A DNA stretch of 64,000 nucleotides from Rhexocercosporidium sp. MPI-PUGE-AT-0058 (Eukaryota > Ascomycota > Leotiomycetes > Helotiales), in assembly GCA_020746875.1 (NCBI GenBank), contig JAGTJL010000004.1, positions 2,604,001 through 2,668,000 on the forward strand, read 5' to 3'. Within the stretch, counting starts at the first letter, position 1. Each line of letters starts with the position of its first letter. The translations under genes were made by a program, and so were the position numbers. The notes under the pieces are model-generated. The model was not told where the DNA came from. It searched no databases and saw only the letters and a list, made by a program, of their open reading frames with translations. Of this stretch, positions 11,781 to 23,405 are shown piece after piece.

Positions 11781-12346
11781 AGGTATCCAGGCATAAGTTC
11801 AGGATGACAGGATCTTATAATACCTTCCTCGCATTCTTTGGCCTTACAAACCTTACCACACTCGCCTCCTCGAACAACTTCACGGGACTGCCAAACTATG
11901 CTTCTAGCATGGTGTTCGAGCTTTTTTCCGAGCCCGACTCGAGTTCTAGAGCGTTCTCAGCCGCTGAGAATCTCAATGTCAGATTCTTATTCCGAAATGG
12001 CACCGATTCTAACAATTGACTCACCGCATTCCCGCTCTTCGGACACGAGAATCTCAGCTTGCCGTACACCGAGTTCAGGACAATGATGGAGGGGCGTGCT
12101 GTCATGAGTCTAAAGGCCTGGCGCTCTGCTTGTGGACAGACCAATGGATTCTGTTCTCAGAAGGAGTTTGCTCCTGGAGACGCGGAAGTAGTGACTGGAA
12201 GTTCTGGTAGCAGCGGTTCTGGCATGAGTCTCGCGGTAGCGGGTGTGATTGGAGCTTTTGTAGCCTTCGGTGTTGTCGCTATTAGCCGTGCCATATTTTG
12301 TGATGAGAAGGAAGAAGTCGACCACGGCTGCACTAGTGATTGCTAG
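11781..12346 (+). pseudogene. Histidine acid phosphatase, C-terminal relic with in-frame stop
   Basis: Reading from about 11786 gives SYNTFLAFFGLTNLT, NFTGLPNYASSMVFELF, ENLNVRFLFRNGT and, after a stop, LTAFPLFGHENLSLPYTEF. It then has a short cysteine segment, a Gly/Ser linker and a single membrane span (about 12220-12290). This is the C-terminal half of the membrane-anchored histidine phosphatases of filamentous fungi. A TGA at 12017-12019 lies in frame between NGTDSNN and LTAFPLFG; CGA-to-TGA is the simplest origin. The RHGxRxP half is missing. It is not a copy of the phosphatase at 46690-48569, which is a different subfamily. Confidence 0.62.
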
Positions 12347-13629
12347 GAAGTCGAGCATAGATAGAGCAAGTTTGACGGATACCCCTGTTTGATTTATGCA
12401 AAGTAGACTTTCGATAGTGATAGGACTTCCATCTAGGAGCACAAAGGGGTGGTTCGGGTAAAACGTGGCTGATGTGTAGTTGAAGTTGCTCCTCCGTGGA
12501 CCAATATATATACAGATTTTGCGCACTTTATTTAAGCATTCATTCTCTTTGAGCGACAGTACGGACAGCGTGAGGATTGGAGTGGGTATGGAGGTCGCAG
12601 ACGGGGGGATGATGAGGAGAATTCGGGGTATTGAGTCAATTTGAGTTGAGGATTTGGAGTGGGGAATGAGGAGTTGATTGGTAAATGCGGAATGGGAGGT
12701 GGTAGTTGGTCGATGATTAAGTGTTGAGATACCTAGATAAAGCGTGGAGCTGGATGGTATGGAGTTTTCTTTTGATTGGTGTGTCGTGAGAACTTGGGTG
12801 GGTGGGCGGATCGGTAGTGGATGAGCTGAATCGAAAATTCTAGTGCAATTCAATTGATGATTTCCAATTACCTTCTAGTCTTGTCGTTTACAACGTCGAC
12901 ATAGTGCGATCCCAGTGTGACTTACTTCGTTGCATTAAAATATTGCAAAATAGCCTTTCTTAATATGCGAACCGAAGTGAGTGACTTAATTCTCTGAAAT
13001 CATCAACACAATGAATTATGAAGGATTCTAAACCAAAAAAGGAAACCCCAAAAGCAGAAAACTGGCTATTACTAAGAGATATTGTGGAGGGGCAATACCC
13101 AACAACTATACAACAAGAGGGGGATGCTCTCAAGGCATAGGGAGTAGCTTTAATACGAAGAAGCAGGCTAATTAAAACTCATGCCATCACATATCCGCAG
13201 AGTCAGAGTGTGGTCATTAAATAGAGGTCGGGGAAGAGAATAGGTTAGACAGAATATCTATAAAAGGTGTTGTTGTTTTAGGAATTGTTGTTGAGGTATG
13301 CAAAATGCAGCTACGTTTGTACCTTCGGATTTTAGCAGTGCCGAAGCTGCACCATCCGGTGTCGGGATTTCCAACCAAAATAGAGGTGCATTAGCGAACA
13401 ACTGGGCCAAGCTACTCAAACTCCTTGTTTTATTAAGATAGACCAAACACTCTCCGGCACTTCAGGTATGTCACTGAATGGTCACATGCTTATGTTAACC
13501 ACCTGCATGGCGTCAGGCTTCCCCGAATAAGGCTAGGTTGGTTCCAAGCTGCATGAAGTCGAGGACAGCCGAACTTTTCAATTCCGATCCTCAAAACTCA
13601 TCATTTTCATCGTTCTTCTCATCGCAATC
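12347..13629. other. Intergenic, no gene seen
   Basis: No convincing gene. The minus strand has a long open frame made of low-complexity Ser/Thr/Pro sequence, which I treat as chance. The right end is the 5' flank of the NACHT-HET gene. Confidence 0.5.
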
Positions 13630-16600
13630 ATGGATCCTGGAACAGCGCTCGCCATCGTCGGACTGGTCTTAGATGGTGTGAAAGATGTCTATGCGTACTA
13701 CACCGTATGGAAAGACCGTGACGGGGACATTGCGGAGGTTCGAAGTGCTTTGCTCTGGCTAATCGATCTCTTTCAATCCATTAAAACAACACTTGCGAAT
13801 AAGAATCTTGATGTAGGCCAAGTCAGGATGATTTGCAATTCTGTGAAAGAGTGCGAGGCTATCATTACGAAACTGCGAAAGAGGTTGAGCAAAGTGAAGA
13901 GCGAGACTCCCCCCGACACGTTCTTGGCAAAGTTGAGTGACCAAGGGAGGAGAGCCATTTATCCGTTTCAGAAAGGAACGATTGTGAGGCTGTTGGAGTC
14001 GACGGAGAAGATCAGGGATCAGATGCATGTTGTTATTGCATTGCTACATTTGTTGAGATTCCCTACAGCCTTAGCGAGGAAGCTGTATTCTGATCTGCCT
14101 ACAGGAATGCAAGCGTAAGAAATTTGGAAGCCATGGAAGATTTGGATAGGAAGGTTACATCCGTTTCATGGACCGTGGAAAAGATGAGCAGTGTGATCAT
14201 AGATGAGGCACAGGGCACGTTTCTTCCATCAGTCGTGGAAGTTGCTGACACTTGCCTCAGCTCAAATGTACAAGAATGTGATGGAGTGGTTGAATCCAAC
14301 AGATCAATCTGAAATCCACGAGGCTGCCTTGCGACGACACGAAGCTGGTACAGGGCAGTGGTTCCTGGGATCGGACACCTTTCAGTGCTGGAGAGAGGAT
14401 AAGGGAACATCGTTATGGCTTTGCGGAGAAGGTTTGTGAAACATTACACTTTCGTTACATTTCCGACCATGCTGATTGTAAAAAGTTGGTTGCGGTAAGA
14501 CTGTGCTGTTCTCCTCCATTGTACAATCAATCCAGGGTGCCCAACAAGCCCTCGGCTTTTCCAGTAACTTCGCATATTTCTATTGCCTTTACAGGAAAGA
14601 TACCCAGCACGATCTCGCGCCGATTTTGCGAACTTTCATTGCGCAAATGTGCCCTCGAGGCCAGATTCCTGAACCATTGAAAACGCTGTACGATCATCAC
14701 AATAGCAAGTTTCCGCCTGGTCTGCCTTCGATTGATCAGCTGAAGAATACACTCCTGGCTCTGATCGGCACGCCGGAAGAGATTTTGAAAACGTCACCAA
14801 AAGAGGATAATCGTCAGATTGAGGCCAAGTATCTGCACATTGATGCTCTCGATGAGCTACCTTTAGGTTCTAGCAGAGACCATGTCATCGCATATCTGGA
14901 TGAGTTGGCAGCCATGCACATCCCGAACTTGCATATTCTGGCAACAAGCCGAAACGAATCAGACATTAGAGCTGGCCTTCATTCATGGGAAATGACACTC
15001 GTCATCGATAAGAAAAACGTCGCGGAGGACATGAGGTTGTACGTCAAAAGCGAAATCAGCAAGGATCTCGAAATGTCTCGCCAAAAAGACGCAATAAAGG
15101 ATCTCATTATGCGACGATTGGTAGACGAGGGGAATGGAATGTAAGTCTAGAAAGCCTTGTACGTCACATTAGTTACTCACAATGTCAGGTTCCGATGGGC
15201 GGCACTTCAACTCGAAGAGCTCAAGGCTCTTCGTCCAATGAAACCGCGAAGTATTAGCCAGGCACTCCGAGCTCTGCCCAAAGATCTAGATGAGACGTAT
15301 CGAAGAATCCTCACCAATATTCCGCCAGGAAATGCAGTAGAGGCTTTGAGTATCCTCAGATGGATATCATTCGCAACTCGTCCTCTGTTTGTGGAAGAGA
15401 TCATGGACATATGTGCCATCCGGCTGAATGAAGACCCAGAATTTGATGCCGAAGAGCGCTACAAACCTCGAGATATTCTCGATATCCTCCCTGGCCTCAT
15501 CACCATCAATCCTCCGTTGAAAGATGCGGAGAATCCAATATCCGGCTTGCACACCGTGAGCTTTTCGCACTTCTCCGTCCAGGAGTACCTCACGGGGAGC
15601 AGGATCACCTTAAGCGCAGCCGCAGACTTTGCTCTGGACGCAAAGTACTCGAACCATTTCATCGCAAGGTCATCAATTGCCTATCTTTCTTGTTGCAACA
15701 CATTCGAACTCAGGAACGAGGACTTTCCGCTTCGAGGATACGCTTGGGACCACTGGGCTTGGCACGCCGTGTACGAGCAGCACAAAGATCTTGACGATCT
15801 TGCTGCTGATGCGGAGGTCCTTTTTCCATCGATCACACAGTCAAACATACAAGAGAGTCGCGTCGCTTTGCAGCATCTGAAAGCTCGCTTATCATATGTA
15901 TCTGAATGGCGCCCCTCATCAGGTCGGCGAGCCAGAGAGCAGGAAAGTGCATTGCGACTGCCCTTTTTCTTCCCGGAGTTCGAAAGCAAAGATTGGGAGA
16001 AAGAAAACTCCAACAACCTGCCTTTGGCCGCTTATAAGTTCCGCCCGGTGAAGGATGTAAATGCAGAGATCCGTCTCCTGGAGCTCTTCCCCTCGTCCAA
16101 GAGATACACTGAGATAAGGTGTCGGATCTTTCACGTTTCGCTCAATTCGAAACCTGCTTACGATGGTGTGTCCTATGCCTCACGACCGAACGATTCTAAT
16201 GACTGTATCCGAGCGAACGGACTCTTGCTTGAACTTCCGAGGGCGCTCGTCCAAGATCTCCGAAACGTAAGAGCCAAAACGGGGAGTCAAGGGCGCGTGC
16301 TATTCGTATTCGCGATTCATTGGTACAACGTTTTTTTGGTTGACTGGCAACTCAAACTTAATGCTCGGATCTTCAAGCAAGCACAACAGGTGGCTATTGG
16401 GCTTGGGGACAGGAGCGAGACAGATAAAAGTGCGGTTGAGTTTGTGCGCGCTGTCGAATCTATTTCTGCTTCACGAAATGATACGACAAGCCGTTTGACA
16501 GAAGCGTCTACCTCAGGGCGAGAGCCTTTCCCAGAAGACATTGGTCCCGCAATCATACAATTGTTCCAGCGTCCCTGGTGGCGCAGAATGTGGCCGGTGC

Positions 16601-17753
16601 AAGAACTCGTGGTCCCACGAAAAGCAACGCTATACTTTGGAGACGAAGCAATCCCGTTTGACAGCTTCCAAGAACTCTTCTCGACCCCGAAAACAATTAA
16701 AGATATGATAGGCAACACAAACTACTCAGCCCTGGTATCTGACCCGGCATGGATAGGAGCTGAACGTATCTCCATCCTGAGAGCCCATTACCATCGAGGC
16801 CACTATCCGACATTACCACAGCTACTATGGGCTACAAATTTCCATCTCTCGACAAATTCAAATGAACCTCTCACGAAAGTATACGCTTTGCTAGGGATAT
16901 TGGGGCCTAAAGAGCAGGAATCTGATCTCCTTTCTTATGAGGCTGGGGCAGAGTCCGACGAGGAGAATTTGATCAACGTCGCTATACACATCGTGAATAG
17001 ATACCAGGACCTTGATATTCTATCTTATGCAAGTCACCACCGCTCACAGAGAACTTCGCTGCCATCTTGGGTACCCGACTTTCGCATCGCGGGGGACGAT
17101 GTCAGACCTCTGGTCGAAGAGACATTTGGTCCGCCTAGTTCGAGACGTATCTTCAATGCAGGCGGTGAGATATCACACCATTCCGCACTGGCGAGGAATT
17201 CTCGGAGTTTGGTCGTGCAGGGATATTCTTTTGATGATATTATGTCAGTATTTCACGGCTTTGACGATTCGGAGTCGAGTGTCACGTTGTTGAATGTCTT
17301 TGCTTCTATCAAGCCGACAAACGTCCACATCACGCTCGAGACTTTCTGGAGGACTGTGCAAGCGGACCAAAGAGATGGAATGCGGTTAGGAAAGGTAATT
17401 CATGATATCGATGAATCAGCTTTTGACCAGGATAAGCTTCTGGAACTTGGTTTCTGTAAGGGCAGATGTCTAGTTCTCACTTCACAGGGACATCTATGTT
17501 TGGCGCCTGTCAGATCGAAGGTTGGAGATAAGATTGTCGTCCTTGTTGGTGGAAAAGTTCCGTATATATTGAGGGTTGGGGATGGAGGATTCGAGGTTGT
17601 GGGAGAAAGGTTTGAAGATTTTTTTATGATTGAATGGATTTGCGCTTTTCGCTGACTGGTGGTTGTAGCTACGTACACGGCATTATGGACGGAGAGATAT
17701 TGGATTCAGTGGCAGCAAGTGGAAGAGTTTTGGAGGAGTTCCGAATTTTTTGA
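13630..17753 (+). CDS. STAND protein: N-terminal helical domain, NACHT, C-terminal HET-like domain
   Basis: Probable self/non-self recognition or programmed-cell-death protein. Model: exons 13630-14114, 14214-14431, 14486-15140, 15189-17609, 17669-17753, giving 1287 residues with no stop. Residues 1-160 are a helical fungal STAND N-terminus (MDPGTALAIVGLVLDGVKD). NACHT: Walker A GEVGCGKT at about 234, formed across an intron; Walker B YLHIDALDEL near 350; DLDETYRRIL and FSHFSVQEYL further on. From about 735 a HET-like domain begins (EIRLLELFPSS), with RRMWPVQELVV (~913), VYALLG, LPSWVPDF (~1077) and the usual HET end SYVHGIMDGE. The two best HET motifs are degraded: SYxWG reads SYASR, and the A-x-CINQ block is absent. 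The 99-nt intron 14115-14213 is uncertain, because that stretch also reads like coding sequence in another frame. Confidence 0.75.
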
Positions 17754-18036
17754 GGCGGTCAAACATTCAAGATGTCCTCAGGTGCCTGATTAGTCACGGT
17801 GGTTCCAAACAGCACCAGGACGACGAGATCTCCATATGGTCCATCATTGAATTAGAATGGTATAAACTACAATTTCCATTCTACCAGTATCCGCTCAATT
17901 ATCCCTCCTCGAAACTCCCTCACAATACCTCATCCTCAGTAGCAGCTTCAACATACTCACCCCTGTCCTCGCTAACATAAGGCGGTCTACCATTTAAACA
18001 TCAGCAAGACCTCACAAGCATCACCAACAAACGAAC

Positions 18037-19037
18037 CTACCTCGCAACATTCCTTAACACCACAATCCCCGCCGCACCCAACGCATACAACCCCAAAAGA
18101 TTACTCCACCCCATCTCCCCAATCCCCCTCTGCCCCACCGCAATCGCCACAAGATCATACACTAAACACGCTCCGAAAATCCAATCACTGCACCCCGCTA
18201 ACGCCGCAAAGCCGACACCCGTCAAGACCATAGCCGTTAAATTCGGACCCTGGTGGTCGAAGTACGCTACTGAGCCATTGTGCAGTAGATCGAGGACGCC
18301 GATGCCCGCGAAGGTTTTGGACACGATGTGTGTGAGGGCTGAGGGGGTGGAGCGCGTGTTCATTGGGGTGAGGCGGGTGAAGATGTAGGTTAGTTGGGTG
18401 AGGGAGTTGATGAGGACGAAGAGGTTGGCGAGTTTTAGGGCGGAGGAGTTCCAGAATATCATCCAGGCTGTGGGGGACGGTGTTAGTTAGTTAGTTTGCT
18501 AGCTATTTGGTTGGTTGATTGGTTGGGTAGTTATTGTAGGAGTTCTCTCTTGTACTATCCTGTGCACGGAGGAATTGTCGGTTGCTCGACCGGTGGGGTT
18601 TTATATCCTCAACGCAGCACAGCAGCGAATACCTTTGGAAAAGTAAAAGGAAAAGGAAAAGAACCAACCCCCCCCCATCCAAAGCACTCACAAGCAACAC
18701 ACAAATTCCCCACAACATAAAACGGCACGAAATCCGTCATGATCCTCACCTCATCGAGCTCCTTCTCCCCAACATTCTTCTTCCCTGCATCCAGCTTCCA
18801 CAACCTATACAACCAAGCCAGCTGGAACAATTGCTGAGGGAAGAAGAAAGCAGCGACGAAATAAGGCTGCGGAGAAAAGAATCCGAGATTCGCATCGTGG
18901 ATGTCTTTCATGCTTGCGGTGGATAATATGCCGTATTGCTGTGCGGCGAAATCGATTGTGAAGGATAGATCGCCGCTGAATGAATCTGACGACGGCCAGC
19001 AGGCACAGGAGCCATCTAATTGCCCCTTGATCGACAT
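18037..19037 (-). CDS. Uncharacterised multi-pass membrane protein, 258 aa
   Basis: Two exons, 18692-19037 and 18468 side 18037-18467, joined across a 224-nt intron with GTGAGT..CACAG ends; the join is in frame. The protein starts MSIKGQLDGSCACWPSS. It has about five to six hydrophobic segments: PYFVAAFFFPQQLFQLAW, the FVPFYVVGNLCV region ending exon 1, LANLFVLINSLTQLTYIF, LTAMVLTGVGFAALAG, the DWIFGACLVYDLVAIAVG region, and a last one ending IVVLRN. I do not recognise the family. The intron is long for this genome, so a small extra exon inside it cannot be excluded. Confidence 0.6.
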
Positions 19038-19553
19038 ACTATTGCCGAGATGAGTGTGCCTTCCCTCGATGATCCCAGAACCCCGGGGAACGAATCTTGG
19101 TATAAACCATATTCCTGATGCAATTTCACTGCATACATCCTACGATGCTCAAGAAAGCACACTGGCCGTCGGAATCCCCTCTTGATACAGCTACGGCGAC
19201 ATGCCGAGTTGCGTAACCCGACTTTGCTAAACGGAAGCACCGAAATTCCCTTACATAGTGTAACTTATTACTAGCAAGATGTTATCTTGACTTACATAAT
19301 GATAGAATGCGTAGAGGGAGCTCCAAACCTCAAAATTCGTAGTGTGGCCGCTTGTGCCTGGCAACTATACAGAAACGTTCATAGCGGAGCAGTGTGTAAA
19401 TGCGAGTTCTCATAACAAATAAGTTAGACAATTGCTCAGCAAATAGACGTCATCCCATCGACCGGCGTCGCTTGTCACTTTTAGTCCGACAGGGGTATCT
19501 GGCCAATCAGAGAGCCGCATTTCAAGGCCGGATCATCGTCAATTGCTTTAAAT
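19038..19553. other. Intergenic, no gene seen
   Basis: No gene recognised. The left part is the presumed promoter of the minus-strand membrane protein gene; the right part borders the transposase relic. Confidence 0.45.
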
Positions 19554-21060
19554 CTACTCTGTAGCGCCATGGTAATTATCAAAACAAGCACCCTCTTTAT
19601 AAAGGTGCACGTTGCACTCTTTACAGCCCATAATAGACCTCCTTCTCTTTAAAAGACGCTGTAAATTAGGTGTTATCTCTCCTAAAGCGATCCTTTTGGT
19701 GTCACTATATCTCTCCCCTTTGCAGTACTTGCATTCCCCCCTCCACATCATTCTGACTTGCTTATGACGATGTGCCGGAACCAGAAATTCGTCAATATTC
19801 CCATGGGAATAAGTGCGTTTTCTTGATCCGAGTACACCGCCCTTAGCATAAAACAATGCTTTTATGATATCCTTCCTAAACTGGACTTAAGTCGTCCACT
19901 TATCCTTATTAGTTACATGCTAATGGTCGTCGACGTTGGCATAAATAGAGAGAAGGTAGCAATTGCAAAGAATCGTGTTGAAAAGCTATTGCCAAAGAGC
20001 CTACTAGCCACCTCTTCTAATTGCTTTGTCCCCTGAATTATAGGACTTAAGTTGATTACTAACATCCACGGCATTCATGAATTGGTTGTAAAGCCACGCA
20101 AAGAACGGCTCATTTAAATCCTTAATAGTTTCTTCTTTAAACTATGCTTTGGCGACGGCAGCGTTTGTTGAAGTTTCTCTAGGACGGTGACGTGAGGTGT
20201 TAACTGTACCATGGCCATCGTCGCAATTCGACATAAAAAGTGAGGGAGCATTATTATTCCAAAGAGCGTGTATAACCATATTATTAGGGCTGTAGGCTAT
20301 ATGAAGCTCGTTGTAAGCCATCTTATAATATCCCTTCTTGCCGTTGTTTTTCTTCATATCTAGGAGCCGCTGGACTACCCTAGAATCGACTCTGGCAGTG
20401 CCAATCGCACCAAAACCAAGCTCTTTAAGGTAGCCCATAAGCCTATTAAATGTGAATAAGTTGTCGAGGATCACCACGTACTTTTGAAAGGGGTGCTTTG
20501 GTAGCTTTAAAAGCAAGTGCAGTACCACAGCCTGAGTGCGGTTCCCTCCTTTCCCAGTCTTGCTTTCACCTAGGGCAGTCGGGGTGAGTACTCTAACAGG
20601 CCCCTTCTTCCCTTTTAAGTGGAATGTCTATTGTAAAAAGAAGCCGAGCTATGCAACAACCCATACTTTATAGCCCGTGGGTATTGGTTTCGATGGTATC
20701 GTAGTAGTCTCATATGCTCGTCCTGTAAATCGCTGCATACATTCGTCGACGGCAACAGTCCGGCCAGGTTGCCAAAGGCGAAGGGAAGTCTTTTGAACAT
20801 GAGAATTGAGTGGCTCTACCTATAGAATATTATAATTTGAAGCCTTAATATAAAGGAATGCTTACTCGTTGCCATATATCCGCTTTCTTGCTTCGGGAGG
20901 GGGGACATAAACAAAACCTCCGGTGTAATATCTTAAACCTTCGCAGGCCTATATACTTCCTAACAGCGTGTTGCGGACCATCCTCATCAGTACTTTAATA
21001 ATCCTCTATTTGATTCTCGCCGTAAATCCCTATATATATCAAAATCCCTAGGTAAATCTT
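19554..21060 (-). pseudogene. piggyBac-family (DDE_Tnp_1_7) transposase, decayed
   Basis: Minus-strand reading from right to left gives pieces in the order of a piggyBac transposase. They are KYIGLRRFKIL, LRLWQPGRTVAVDECMQRFTGR, KPIPTGYKVWVVA, KGKKGPVRVLTP, YVVILDNLFTFNRLMGYL, GAIGTARVDSR, and a terminal cysteine-rich zinc-finger-like end (CKYCK…MGCKECNVHLYKEGACFDNYH, 19554-19856). The acidic residues in VDE and LDN match the family's catalytic Asp positions. Two TAG stops interrupt about 20630-20660; one sits where GFFLQW is expected, so TGG-to-TAG. Another intron-like gap lies near 20830-20870. The element is dead; its terminal repeats were not found. Confidence 0.75.
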
Positions 21061-21699
21061 GATTTCCGGCATCGTAGTAGGGTACCATTCATTAGCTCGT
21101 GCATGAGGCTTTGGCTCCTTTGGATTCTTCACGTTTTGATTGGTAGAATCAACGATTCCTTAAAGGATTTCATTTGTAAAGAATAAAGAGAATATTACAA
21201 AGGCATCTTTAGAATTAATAGATAAAGGTAGTCGTATTTAAGGCTGAAAGTCGAGGCAGGGGAAGGGGATAAATGGTCCGGAACCCTCAGATATCGCAGG
21301 AGCCTTTGGACGAAGAGTTCCATCGAGAATTGGATCAGGTTGCATACCTTCTGACATCTTGGATGTGATTATTTGAGTGAGAAATAGGTGTGTTATTACA
21401 CAATTACGATATCACCAACCCGTGTTTATGTGCCCGTTGCCAGGGGCAACGCCCCCTGCAACCCCTCCACGCTAAAAGGGGCATGCGCCGGTCGATGGGA
21501 TATGTTTGAATACGATGATGTTGAATTGGTGTTGTTCGGTAAATGTGAGGCTGAATCACTAGTCACGTGGTCTTCCACGAGAGGGATTCAAAACCTGCCC
21601 CGGCAGGGAAGCAGAAACGGATTCCCGGGCAAAGTTCGGTAAGGAAAGTGTAGCCGGGGCACACAGGAGGCCAAAATGGGGATCCGCATTATAGTGCGC
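21061..21699. other. Repeat-flank sequence, no gene seen
   Basis: Right-hand flank of the piggyBac relic (the N-terminal transposase part may extend a little into it), followed by a GC-richer stretch. No gene can be supported. Confidence 0.4.
21436..21462. repeat. Imperfect hairpin with GC-rich arms
   Basis: GTTGCCAGGGGC and GCCCCCTGCAAC are near-perfect reverse complements separated by three bases. It could form a 12-bp stem. It lies between the transposase relic and CTCAGG repeat D. A transposon-end hairpin is one possibility. Confidence 0.5.
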
Positions 21700-21800
21700 A
21701 TGCTGACTCAGGGCGTGCTCAGGATGCTCAGGCTCTGCTCAGGCATACTCACCCTCGGCTCAGGTATGCTCACCCTCAGCTCAGGTTAAAGCAGCAGTTG
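21700..21800 (+). repeat. CTCAGG-rich dispersed repeat, copy D
   Basis: Contains at least five CTCAGG units. GGATGCTCAGGCT and CTCAGGTTAAAGCAGC match the reverse complement of copy B (7245-7340). Confidence 0.65.
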
Positions 21801-21887
21801 CTCGCGTCCGGAGATTAAAACGGAACCAGCGAAAGGGAAAATTAATCCTGAGTCTATGGGCATCTGCTACCAAGTCTGCATAGTTGA

Positions 21888-22073
21888 GAAGTCCACTCCC
21901 TCAACATCGGAAGAACAGGCAATTTCCAAACGGTGAAGGCATTTATTTGTCACGGGGCAGATACTGAAGTCGAGTTGTTCGTTCGTAATGGTGGTCGGGT
22001 AGAACCGGCTAGACTGTTTGAAATACTAGGAGATATCTTGTTACGTACCATTGCGAAGAAATTGGAAGGTTGA
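21888..22073 (+). pseudogene. Ankyrin-repeat fragment
   Basis: About 60 codons are open in the frame of 21903. They read GRTGNFQTVKAFICHGADTE, an ankyrin helix-turn-helix with the HGAD turn, then FVRNGGRVEPARLFEILGD and a stop at 22071. Nothing upstream in frame continues it. It could come from the C-terminus of a fungal ankyrin or NLR protein like the one broken at 11005. The identification rests on one repeat. Confidence 0.4.
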
Positions 22074-22539
22074 TTGAGAACTGATTGGAGATATAGCATA
22101 TGTGTGCCAAGCTCTGTGTAGTACGGTTGCAGGTGCTAAGTGGAGTTAGAGAGCGTGCAATCAAATAACCCTTTAGTGTCTATAGATATTCCACTTAATC
22201 CTGCACTCCTTACGAAAGCATTGCAATTCCAGGTGCCAAGGATACCTCTAAACCAAGTATAATTAGGTTTACATCTAGATGAGGAAGAGGGGAGTGATAT
22301 AGGGTAAATGGGTGCCCACTACCTAGGTACGTCGCAACGATCGATTCTATTGAATGCTGATTTTATTAGTTTTGAATAAAAAAGAACAAAGTATCAATTG
22401 AACATTAAATTTTAATGCTAGTTAAAATTATCCTCCGATAATGTAATTTATTGGGCTTCCCAGGGGTAATCATCAAAAAAATGATATAATGAGGCGCCAG
22501 GGCAACCTTATTGGTTAAATCTTTGGGATATCAAAGTTG
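22074..22539. other. Intergenic, no gene seen
   Basis: AT-rich, with no open frame worth naming; interior of the second candidate CTCAGG element. Confidence 0.4.
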
Positions 22540-22600
22540 GGTACTGCTCTGCTAAGGGGCTGCTCAGGTGCAGCAAGCTTACTAACTGACCTTAAGAGAA
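22540..22600 (-). repeat. CTCAGG-rich repeat, shortened copy E
   Basis: Reverse complement of the left end of copies A and C: the block GTTAGTAAGCTTGCTGC is identical to copy C, followed by CCTGAGCAG. Together with D it encloses about 0.74 kb, similar to the A-B spacing of about 0.56 kb. Confidence 0.6.
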
Positions 22601-23405
22601 AGGGGAAAAAAGTTGTGTCCGACTACCAAAGCATTTTGCTCCTAGTTTCACCTCTATTTCTCCGATCTTCATCTGTTCGCCCAGCTGGTGTACCGTAGTC
22701 CTTCTCGTGTGGTGTGTCAGCTGGTATTTGGCGGGTGCAAAGACCGACGCATGCTTTGTGACCTACAGTACTCCCGTTGCCATGATGACGCAGTGCCAAT
22801 ATGCGCGTTTGGTCGATCCCCCTTTGGCGTGTTCCAGTCAATTGTGTTGCTGCACCATGTTACTATAGTGATACTCTCCCCCAGCTTCCCATCCTCCGAC
22901 ACACGATCCCTTCGTGTCAGAGCTAGCGGACCAATATAGATTGTGCTTACCACGTGATAAGAATTTTGCAGGCCAATGAGGCAGACACCGTCATTCTCCA
23001 GAAATCCTGTTGCGTGTAAGTCTGATTTTCTCCCCTTGCAATCCACGTAGTTATGAATTAACCTGGTGACGAAAGACAGCCGTCCCATGACTAGGCCAAA
23101 GTAGCATATCAATAAACTAGCTAAACGATACGGAGAACAGGAAGAGCTTGTAAGGGTTTGTTTCCTAACTTGATTCCACCTTAAATTCAGCTAACTATCT
23201 ATAGACTCAAGTCGAGGAAAGGGTGTTTAAATATGAAAAAAGGGCCAGATATTATGGCAAGAAGATCAGGGAAACCAGCAACGCTGTTGAAGGTATGCGG
23301 CTTGATTGACATTGTACTATCATCAACGTGAGGCCAAGCCCTTCTAGCATTGAGGCTATATACGAGCGTAAAGCAACAAAAAGCCAACTTGTAATTTTTA
23401 TATGC
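22601..23405. other. Intergenic, no gene seen
   Basis: The minus strand is open for 131 codons (22717-23112), but the translation matches nothing I know and shows no domain pattern. The left boundary of the methyltransferase gene is at 23406. Confidence 0.4.

Noticed and set aside
12110..12853. 247-codon minus-strand open frame
   Set aside because: Ser/Thr/Pro low-complexity translation with no domain, partly antisense to the phosphatase relic.
22717..23112. 131-codon minus-strand open frame
   Set aside because: No family pattern, no start context or intron structure; left as intergenic.
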